64,000 bases of DNA. It comes from Alviniconcha marisindica (Eukaryota; Mollusca; Gastropoda; Provannidae). Below are positions 12,701-24,098 of this stretch, piece after piece. The notes beneath the pieces were generated by a model. That model was not told where the DNA came from. It did no database searches and saw nothing but the letters and a program-made list of their open reading frames with translations. The translations under genes and the position numbers were made by a program. The stretch covers positions 15,001 through 79,000 of the forward strand of contig JABMCL010000188.1 of assembly GCA_018857735.1 (NCBI GenBank). Direction: 5' to 3'. Position 1 is the first letter of the stretch, and every line of letters starts with the position of its first letter.

Positions 12701-15700
12701 TTCCTTCAACACTTGGCCCGCCAGACGCTGCATATTGACGTGTGGGACGGTGATTCCTTGCTGCTGATTGGCTCCTGCTCCGTGGACATGAAGGTCAGGG
12801 GACAGTGGTTTGCTTCACCAGTTGGTAGCACCCCGCAAGGTGTCCACAGACTCCTCAGCATCTGCGTTTGTGCTTAGTCCAGGGTCTGCACAATCTCCGG
12901 AGAGAAAAAAGAGAAAGAAAAAGAGGGAAACTGCGGTGTCTTTTTCCAGGCCTGGCACTGTGGGGAAAGTGGCACTTTTTGCCCAAGGTCACAGAAAGTT
13001 TGGGAATGCAATGGTCAACAGACAATCTGCTGTGGAGAATTAAGAAAAACACACCTTAAAAAAACAAAGAAAAACTGGGGGGTGGGGGGGTGGGGGCGGG
13101 AGTCCCAAACAGGAAGGTTAAAAGGAAAATTGCTCATTGTGTTCAACACTGCTGTCCACAGTACCTGTGTCGAGGAGGCAACGAGGCAGTGCAGGCCACC
13201 TTTGAACTGGACGTGGTCCGCGTGGACCAGTCGGAGGACGGCTCTGGCCTGACAGGCGACTTGCAGCGCGGCGGCAGCGTGAGGGCCGTCAGCACGCAGC
13301 ACAAGTCGTGTGGCAAGCTGCATCTCCGGATCGCCAACATTGGGCATACCGTGGAGAGCAAGAAAATAGCTGGTGAGCGTGTGGATGTGATACTGGGATG
13401 GGGGTGGGGGGGGGGGGCATTGCCATCTTGTAAAGCCAGACCTTGTCCGGTCCAAGGTTCATGTCGTAATGACTGCCCTGTCCTGCTGTGGTGATGATGG
13501 CAACAGTGATGACTGTTGACAGAAACATGATGAGGTTAACTTAACAGTGACAGTTAAAAAGTCTGAAAACAAAATCAAAGTTGACTGCCCGCGTTCAGAA
13601 GAAAAGAACATGCCTCCAATGCATAATGCAGATTAAGCTGTTTCTACTGCTTTTTTCTTTTCTTCTCTTAATCTTGATTAACGTGCGGCGGAAAAGGCAT
13701 TATTGCTGAAGATTTACTGAGTGTCTTGTCGGTTTCATAATAAAAGTTCATTCTTAACTGTTTGTGTAGTGTGGCAGTGTATCATTTCATCAAATCCATA
13801 CACAGCTACATGGCTGCATGTTTGATAGCATGCTAGCGGGGTAGATGTGGGAAGCTTGGGTTCAGATGAACCAGAGGGTGGCTGCAGCGTACCAGTCCCT
13901 TGGGGTTCAGATGAACCAGAGGGTGGCTGCAGCGTACCAGTCCCTTGGGGTTCAGATGAACCAGAAGTTCATCTAACTGTTTGGAGGGTGGCTGCAGCAT
14001 ACCATCCCTCTGGGGTTCAGATGAACCAGAGGGTGGTGCAGCATACCAATCCCCCGGGGTTCAGATGAACCAGAGGGTGGCTGCAGCATACCAGTCCCTT
14101 GGGGTTCAGATGAACCAGAGGGTGGCTGCAGCATACCAGTCCCTTGGGGTTCAGATGAACCAGAGGGTGGCTGCAGCTACCAGTCCCTTGGGGTTCAGAT
14201 GAACCAGAGGGTGGCTGCAGCATACCAATCCCTTGGGGTTCAGATGAACCAGAGGGTGGCTGCAGCATGCCAATCCCTTGGGGTTCAGATGAACCAGAGG
14301 GTGGCTGCAGCATACCAATCCCTTGGGGTTCAGATGAACCAGAGGGTGGCTGCAGCATACCAATCCCTTGGGGTTCAGATGAACCAGAGGGTGGCTGCAG
14401 CATGCCAATCCCTTGGGGTTCAGATGAACCAGAGGGTGGCTGCAGCATACCATCCCTTGGGGTTCAGATGAACCAGAGGGTGGCTGCAGCATACCAGTCC
14501 CTTGGGGTTCAGATGAACCAGAGGGTGGCTGCAGCCTACCAGTCCCTTGGGGTTCAGATGAACCAGAGGGTGGCTGCAGCATGCCAACCCTTGGGGTTCA
14601 GATGAACCAGAGGGTGGCTGCAGCGTACAGTTGACAGTTGAACATTTCATGGTGAGGAGAAATTGGTTTTCGCCATATAAAAAGCATGATGCTTCATTTT
14701 GAGAGGGGTGATGTTGGAGGATCTCCGTTTTCGTGTGTGCAGAAGTGCAGCCATTGCCATCGAAGTCACAAGTGATCGTGTCTCAGACTGCCGCCAACTC
14801 CACCTTCAGAGGGGGACAACTCACCACGCTTCCTCCTGCACAAGGTTGGTCATGCAGACCCTGCACTTGCACACATGCACGGGCACGCCTGCAGATAGGC
14901 ACCGTTGGTCTCAGATGCATGCAAACATATTTGCATGCACTTGTGAAACACACTACTTCATGCATTTTACAGCACACTCATGCACAGGCATGCACGCACG
15001 CACGCATGCACGCATGCATGCACGCACGCACACACACACTCGTGCATTCATCTACACAACACATGCATCACGTGCATATATACATTTAAATATACCCACA
15101 CATATAAACGCATGTGCCCCCTTCCACCCCCATTCCCCACCCATGTACATGTTCATGTGCACACACACACACACACACATACACACACACACACAACCAC
15201 CACCACACACACACACACACCACTGTTTTCAGGTTTGTAATAGGACTATACACTGACTTCTGACAGGCACAAAGAAAGTGCGGGTGGCAAGGGCGCATCA
15301 CTTGGCTGACAACCGGGAGGTTGCCTCCCTTCTGATGACCAACAAGGATCGGAAGGAAGCGCTGGAGGAGACGGAGCCCACGCGTGAAAGTGACGCAGAG
15401 CGACTCCGCAAACTGGCAAGAATGAATGCCGTCAAAACACTTCTCCACGAGGACGATGAGAAAACGACCACCATTCTGGTAAACAGCGTTGGATTGTTCT
15501 GTGTGCATTTTATGACCCCAAACTGGATTCTTTTACTTTTTTAATTCTTGGGACTTCAGGTCCAGGGATTTCTCCCCTTGAGGTGAGAAAAATGAGCTGC
15601 AACTGAGTCTTGCTAATGCAGTCTGTTGATGTGTCCGTGCACTCACAGGTTGTGCTTTGGTACGGAGTTCATGCCTCTGTCAGAATGAGGTTTAATTGTT

Positions 15701-18700
15701 TGGTTTCTTGGCATTCCTCGGCTATTTCATGCCTCTGTCAGAATGATGTCTAATTGTTTGGTTTGTTGGCATCCTCGGCTATTTCATGCCTCTGTCAGAA
15801 TGAGGTTTAATTGTTTGATTTCTTGGCATTCCTCGGCTATAGTGTAACTCTGCAGTTCACCCAATGTTTGGTAGGAAAGATAGCTTGAAATGCATACAGG
15901 AGATAATGGAAAACTGCTCTTGTGCATATGAAAGCAGGTTGTTGGGTTTCATTTGAGATAGGGGGGGGGGGGGGGGGGGGAGACATTAAAACAAAGAAAA
16001 CAACAGCAACAAAACCTTGTCTCTCTTCTAAGTTGTATGTTCATGAAGTAAGTTCTGTGTTCATATTAATATATCTCTTTCTCTCTAGTTATTGAACATA
16101 GAACTTAGAAGAGAGACAAGTTTTGGGGGAGGTGTCTATATGTGTTTTGTTTTTATGCTAGAAAAAACAGCAAGCTCCGTCATGTAAGCATGACTTCCAG
16201 ATGATCGCGAAAAGAACTGCCTCTTCCATTTCCTCACCCAGCTGTATGACCTCACCCTCCTCTGTTCCCCAGGGCTACCGACAAGAGAAGACCGAGCGCA
16301 TGCGCGAGCTGAAGACGATCGAGATCTACCGCAGCCAGATGAAGCGTGACGAAATCATGACCATGCTGAGTCAGAACATCACCACGGAACACACCATCTT
16401 CCCCTCCTTCGCCACTGCCGAGTTCTTCGAGTTTGTCCTGCGCAACCCCTACAACCATGACCAGCTTCTCACCATACAGTGGGACGACAAGGATCTGAGG
16501 TGATGCGCGTAGAAGTTGTGTAGTCCTAGTCAGCTTGGTCCGTTGTGTCGGTTGTGAGTCAAACTCTGGTTCATGGCTGGCTGGGGGCGAAGGTTCCACT
16601 CCTGGTCAAAGACGGATATGAGACTTCTTCACTTCTTCTGCATGTGTGGGTGTTGTTCTTGTCGTTGTTGGTGCGGGTGGGCGTATGCCTTTAATTATGT
16701 TAGCTGGTGGATGTCAGTGTTGTTGTTTGCTTATGTTTGTATGCTTACCGTTTTTCAAGATGCTTTCCTTGTTGTAAAACTTGGTGAATCAAGAATGTGA
16801 ATCTGAATCTGTCAACACTTGTGCAGACTCATCAGTATACCTCAGGTAAAACCCTGAGATCCTCCCGACGTTGGGTGAGATGGTAGTGTGTGTTGGGTGA
16901 GAAGGTACTGTGTGCAACCGTTTCTTCGCCCTGTACAGACCGTCACATATTCAAGTGCAGTGCTACCCGCAACTCCAGCAGTTGCACTCCACCTTTGTGG
17001 ATTTCAGTGATGGAGTTTGTCGTGTCATGAAGGTTACTATAGGTGAAAGTAATCCTGACACTGGACTCTGAACACAGCAGATGCGTTGCTTGAGCCCAGT
17101 GTTCTGGCTTGAGACGGTGAGGTGCCAGTTATGGCCGTGTCAGAAGCCTCTGAATGAGTCCCTGACTCATCAGTGTTTTTTTTGGATGTGTTTTTTCTCT
17201 TCATGTGCATGCTTCAGGTTCTTGAGCATGTCCACTATTTCAGTAGGAGATCTGGTGGTGGGTGACATGGAAGCACTCAGGTAATGCACAAAAGTGGCAG
17301 AATGGTCAAAGTGATGATCGTGGCTATCCCTGTTGGAAGAGGAAGACAAACAAGACTGTTTAGCAGTGGCGTGGACAGACTCTTACCTGGGAAAGTGGAT
17401 AAAAAGGCATGTATTATGCGCTGTGGAAAAGGAAGAAAAAACTGTCTTCATTCCAAAAGAAGTGGAGGCAGAGTCCGTTTTGACATAATTTATATAGATC
17501 TTATAAAAATACTAGCTGTGATTTATCATGTCTGATTGACCATGTCGATGTGTAACAGAGTGGTGACTGAGGTGAGAGAACGACACGACTACAAACAGCT
17601 GTTACTTGAAGTCACTGTGTCGGTGTGTTACTCTAATTCACCGTGTCTCTGTGCTACTCTAATTCACCGTTGTGTTACTGTAATTCACTGTGTCTGTGTG
17701 TTACACTCATTCACCATTGTGTTACTCCAATTCACAGTGTCTGTGTGTTACACTGATTCACTGTTGTGTTACTCTAATTCACTGTGTCTGTGTGTTACAC
17801 TAATTCACTGTTGTGTTACTCCAATTCACAGTGTCTGTGTGTTACATTTATTCACCGTTGTGTTACTCTAATTCACTGTGTCTGTGTGTTACACTAATTC
17901 ACTGTTGTGTTACTGTAATTCACTGTGTCTGTGTGTTACACTAATTCACTGTTGTGTTACTCAAATTTACCGTGTCTGTGTGCTACACTAATTCACTGTT
18001 GTGTTACTCTAATTCACCGTGTCTGTGTGTTACACTAATTCACCATTGTGTTACTCTAATTCACCGTGTCTGTGTGTTACACTAATTCACCATTGTGTTA
18101 CTCTAATTCACCGTTTCTGTGTTTTACACTAATTCACCATTGTGTTACTCTAATTCACCATGTCTGTGTGTTACACTAATTCACCATTGTTTACTCTAAT
18201 TCACCGTTTCTGTGTGTTACGCTAATTCACCGTTGTGTTACTCTAATTCACCGTGTCTGTGTGTTACAGAGTGGTGACGGAGGCGAGAGAGTGGCGCCAC
18301 TACAAACAGCTGTGCGGACTGAGCACCCCGATGGAGGAGGGGATGTTCAGCGCCCAGTCCACGCCGGACACCCCGCAGATCCTGCTGCGCCCAAAGGAGA
18401 CCGTGCACATCCCCTTCAAATACCAGAGCTTCCAGGCGGACCACTCGGTCATGCCACAGGTGAGTCAGCTGGATCTGGGTTGGTGCGGGGACGAGGGTGT
18501 GGATGGGTGGGTGTTGGGAATTGTGATGGGGTACAGGACCCCAGCAACCTCTCTGACAAACAGAGAAGATCTGACAGATGGTGACGTGTGTTGTCTGTTA
18601 CAACTTACAGGTACCCAGCAACCCTTTTGACAAACAGAGGATGTCAGACGGTTGGTGATGTGTCTTGTGTGTTACAACTTAAGGGACCCAGTAACCCTTT

Positions 18701-20417
18701 GACAAACAGAGGAGCTCCAACAGTTGGTAATACATGTCTTGTCTCTTACAACTTGCAGGACCCCAGCAACCCCTTTGACAAACAGAGGATGTCAGACAGT
18801 TGGTGATGTGTCTTGTCTGTTACAGCCTACAACAGCCCCGTTGACAAACAGAGGATGTCAGATAGTGATGTGTGTTGTCTGTTACAACTTACAGAGCCCT
18901 AGCAACCCCTTTGACAAACAGGACGTCAGACAGACAGTGTCATTGATGTGTGTTGTCTGTTACAGGGCCCCAGCAACCCCTTTGACAAACAGAGGACGTC
19001 TGACAAGGCGCTACTTCAGCAAGATGAATCACTGCAGAGCAAACTGGTCAAGGTGAGAAAGCTACAGCACTGGCTTCTGCAGTTGGGTAGCTACTGGAGT
19101 TGTTGTGGTCAAAGATCGCTGAAAGGAGAGCCTAAGAAAAGTGATTAGATGGGATGAAAAGGTAGTTGGTGGAATCATTCCAGGTCACATTTTTGAGAGG
19201 TGGTCTACATGTCTTTCCATGTGCAGTGTGTGAGACAGGCAACATACGCTTTTGCCTCTGTGGATTCTGTAGAAAGCAAACACTTAATAGGATTTATAAC
19301 ATAGAACTAAGAAAAATAAGAGTAAGGAATGGGTGAAAAGCTGTTTAATGCCAGCAACCAGCTGCAACTTTAAAATCCCAATTTGAGATTGTACTATGAA
19401 AGGACAGTGAAACCAGTAATATAATCTGTAGCAGACCTGACCTACACAACACCAACAGCACAGACAAAAGTCTTTTTCTTGGCGGTGGCTAGGTCAAGTT
19501 CATGGCGGAGGACGGCAAACCCATGTCCCTGTTGCGTCTTCGGGTGGAGCCTCAGCCCCACGTCATCGACCAGACCTTCCGCTTCCACCACCCTGAAAAC
19601 TCCTTTCTCAGGAAGTCTGTGCGCCTGCCTCCCTTCCACACTCTGCCAGGTATCAGCATGTGTTGGTTTTTTAATTTCCACCCTGAGAACTCCTTTCTGA
19701 AGAAGTCTGTGCGACTGCCTCCCTTCCACACGCTGCCAGGTATCATCATGTGTTTGTTTTTTAATTTCCACCCTGAGAACTCATTTCTCAAGAAGTCCGT
19801 GTGACTGCCTCCCTTCCACGCTGTGCCAGGTATCATGTTTTGTTCTAGTCATGGTGTGTGTTTTTAGTGTCCACCCTGAGAACTCTTCCTCGGGAAATCT
19901 GTGCGACTGCCTCCCTTCCACGCTGTGCGGGTATCACGTTTTGTTCTAGTCATGGTGTGTGTTTTTAGTGTCCACCCTGAGAACTCCTTCCTCGGGAAGT
20001 CTGTGCGCCTGCCTCCCTACTGCACTGTGCCATGCATCATCATGTTGTGTTTTTTCATTTTTGCCCTTAGAACATTTTCCTCATGAAGTCTGTGTGACTG
20101 CCTCCCTACTGCACTGTGCCATGCATCATCATGTTGTGTTTTTTCATTTCTGCCCTTAGAATATTTTCCTCATGAAGTCTATGCGACTGCCTCCCTTCCC
20201 GTGTACAGGTGAACAGAGGAAGGTGTCTGTGATGCAGTTTGGTGACGAAGCTTTAAAAAAAACAACTTTGTGTGTGACAGGAGCTCCGGTGGGCGGGTCC
20301 ACAGTGACCCAGGTGTACACACGCTGCAGTGACCCCAACGTCATCCTGGACTGTAAACCCACGCAGCCTGGAGAACCCCATGACATCTTTGTTAAGGTGT
20401 GTGTGTGTGTGAGTTTG

Positions 20418-20462
<45 letters not shown>

Positions 20463-20598
20463 TTGTGTGTGTGTGTGTGTGTGAGTTTGTGTGTGTGTGT
20501 GTGAGTTTGATGTGTGTGATTTGATGTGTGTGTGTGTGTGTGTGAGTTTGAGTTTGTGTGTGTGTGTGTGTGTGTGGTGTATGTGTGTGTGTGAGTTT

Positions 20599-20629
<31 letters not shown>

Positions 20630-20672
20630 AGTTTGTTGTGTGTGTGTGTGTTTGATGTGTGTGAGTTTGATG

Positions 20673-20703
<31 letters not shown>

Positions 20704-20740
20704 TGTGTTGTGTGTGTGTGTGTTGTGTGTGTGTGTGTTG

Positions 20741-20793
<53 letters not shown>

Positions 20794-20798
20794 TGTTG

Positions 20799-20839
<41 letters not shown>

Positions 20840-21011
20840 TTTGATTGTGTGTGTGTGTATGTGTGTTTGTTTTGTAGTTTGATGTTGTGTATGTGTTGTG
20901 TCGTTTGAGTAGCAGCAGTAACGATTTCATTGTTGCTGTGTGCTGTGTGTGGTGTGTGTGTGTGTGTGTGTGGTGGTGTGCGTGCGTTTTTATTTCGACT
21001 TCCTTCTGAGT

Positions 21012-21048
<37 letters not shown>

Positions 21049-21053
21049 TTGAT

Positions 21054-21106
<53 letters not shown>

Positions 21107-21123
21107 GTGTGAGCTTGATGTGT

Positions 21124-21164
<41 letters not shown>

Positions 21165-24058
21165 TGTGTATTTGAGCCAGTTAGTTTGTTTTGACTCTAC
21201 TTTGATTCTTTACACTGGGCTTGTGCTCCAGTTTGGAGAAGCAGCAGTAAACGAGTTCATCATTGTTGCTGAAAGCTGCTGTGTTGGTGGATGGTTGGCA
21301 GGTGGCCCTGGGACCCTCCCCGCAGATCAAGCGTTTCTACATCACCATCTACATCGACCCCTTCCTCTCCCGACCCATTCAAGTGTGGCAGTGCTACGCA
21401 CACGCTCTGCAGCGTGTCGACATCAACTGCATCGAGTCCCAGACCTCCCGCATCAACCTGCTTCTGAAGTGAGTCCGCCAGTCCTCCAGCGAAGTCGCAG
21501 CAATCTCTAGATGCCTGTACTGAAAATACTGGTAGTTGAGGCCATTCTTAATGCAGCTTCATCTTGGGATTAATAAAGTGTTATTGAATTGGGGGGTGGG
21601 GGGATGTGTATAACTAGATTTGGCTTTACCGACTTGGTGAAGGTATCTTTGGTGTTACTGAATTAGAAAAAAAAATGTGTATAATTGTATATGGCTTTAC
21701 CGACTTGGTGAAGGTATCTTTGGTGTTACTGAATTAGAAGAAAAAAATGTGTATAATTGTATATGGCTTTACCGACTTGGTGAAGGTATCTTTGGTGTTA
21801 CTGAATTAGAAAAAAACAGTTTGTATCATTATATATGGCTTTGCTGACTTGACAGATGTGTTTTTGGTATTACTTTATTTTTTATTTTTTAATGTGTTTA
21901 ATTCTGTATGGCTCTGCCGACTTGGCAAAGGTATCTTTGGTTGTTTTGGTTCTTAATATAAAAGCAGTGGGCTATCCATGCCCAAATCTTTGACGATTTG
22001 CTGCAGAAGCACATCCTCCCACCCTCATGTAGTCACTGTGATTTGCTGGTCTCTCGGGGGACAGGCCACACACACAGTGTGCTGTTTCTCCTCCCACCCT
22101 CATGTAGTCATTGTTTTGCTGGTCTCTCAGGGGACGCAGGCTATACATATGGTACGCTGTTTCTCCTCCCACCCTCATGTAGTCATTGTTTTGCTGGTCT
22201 CTCGGGGGGACAGGCCACACACACAGTATGCTATTTCTCCTCCCACCCTCATGTAGTCACTGTGCTTTGCTGGTCTCTCAAGGGACGCAGGCCACACACA
22301 CAGCGTGCTATTTCTCCTCCCACCCTCATGTAGTCATTGTTTGGCTGATCTCTCATGGGTCAGAGGCTATACATATGGTACGCTGTTTCTCCTCCCACTA
22401 GTAGTCACTGTTTGGCTGGTCTCTCAGGGGGACGCAGGCCACAGTATCATGTTATTTCTCTTCCCGCCCTCATGTGGTCACTGTGCTTTGCTGGTCTCTC
22501 AGGGATCACAGGCCATAGTATCATGTTATTTCTCCTCCCACCCTCATGTGGTCACTGCTTGGCTGGTCTCTCAGGGATCACAGGCCACACACACAGTGTG
22601 CAGTTTCTCCTCCCATCCTCATGTGGTCACTGTGCTTTGCTGGTCTCTCCGGGATCACAGGCCACACACACAGTGTGTTATTTCTCCACCCACCCTCATG
22701 TAATCACTGTGTTTGGCTGGTCTCTCAGGGATCACAGGCCACACACACAGCACGCTGTTTCTCCTCCCACCCTCATGTAGTCATTGTTTGGCTGGTCTGT
22801 TAGGGGGACGCAGGCCACGCGGGTGGTGCGCTGTTTCTCCTCCCACCCTGACGAGATGACGCTGGCCCCAGCGGAGGCCTTCGTCCTGGCGGCCGGGGCG
22901 GTGCACGAGCTGGGCGTGGCGGTGAAGCCCATGGGCACGGGGTCCAAGTTCTTCTTCCTCAACGTGGTGGACGTGGAGTACCACCAGCTGGTGCGGTCCT
23001 GGCTGGTGTGCACCAGCTGCCGCGCCCCCATCGTGTCCCGCGCCTTCACCCTCGTGCTGCCTGTGGGTGGCGGCAAGGGCTGCAACAAGCGCATCACCTA
23101 CACCAACCCCTACCCCGTACGCAAGACCTTCAGGGTGAGTGGTTCCGTTAGACAGTCTGTGTGTAAAGTGCACCGTGTGCTGTACATTGGTTGTCTGTTG
23201 GTCTGTGTGTAAAGTGCACCATGTGCTGTACGTCAGTTGTCTGTTGGTCTGTGTCCAAAGTGCACCATGTGTTGTACATTGGTTGTGTTAGTCTGTGTGT
23301 AAAGTGCACCGTGTGCTGTACATTGGTTGTGTTAGTCTGTGTGTAAAGTGCACCATGTGGTGTACATCGTTGTCTGTTGGTCTGTGTGTAAAGTGCACCA
23401 TGTGTTGTACATTTGGTTGTCTGTTGGTCTGTGTGTAAAGTGCACCATGTGCTGTACATTGGTTGTGTTAGTCTGTGTGTAAAGTGCACCATGTGCTGTA
23501 CATTGGTTGTCTGTTAGTCTGTGTGTAAAGTGCACCATGTGCTGTACATTGGTTGTGTTAGTCTGTGTGTAAAGTGCACCATGTGCTGTACATTGGTTGT
23601 CTGTTAGTCTGTGTGTAAAGTGCACCATGTGCTGTACATTGGTTGTCTGTGTGTAAAGTGCACCAGTGCTGTACATTGGTTGTGTTGTGTGTAAAGTGCA
23701 CCATGTGCTGTACATTGGTTGTGTTAGTCTGTGTGTAAAGTGCACCATGTGCTGTACAATCTGTAAAGTGTTGTCTGCTTGACGTCTGTGTGTAAAAGTG
23801 CACATGTGCTGTACATCGGTTGTCTGTTTGTGTGTAAAGTGCACCAGGTGCTGTACATTGGTTGTCTGTTAGTCTGTGTGTAAAGTGCCCCATGTGCTGT
23901 ACATTGGTTGTCTGTTAGTCTGTGTGTAAAGTGACGTTGGTTGGGTACAATTGATGAGAATGTTGTTTGCTCATGCGCCCCTTTGCTGCAGCTCAAGAAG
24001 TTTGGCTTTGGAGTTGAAGGATAAAACAGCTCAGACATTGGTTGTCTGTTTGTGTGTG

Positions 24059-24098
<40 letters not shown>

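Noticed and set aside
16900..17300. Possible extra NPHP4 exons (16939-17038 and 17246-17281)
   Set aside because: Direct joining of exon end 16499 to 18270 aligns residue for residue with human NPHP4 (DDKDLR then VVTEAREW), so no exon is needed. The donor after the first candidate (AAG|GTTACT) is weak.
20253..20930. 225-aa minus-strand Thr-His ORF and similar Cys-Val ORFs at all CA/GT tracts
   Set aside because: Dinucleotide repeats are stop-free in most frames; not genes.
23150..23940. Regularly spaced repeats that might be mistaken for a CRISPR array
   Set aside because: Units are contiguous tandem copies without unique spacers, in the intron of an animal gene; the same holds for the other arrays.
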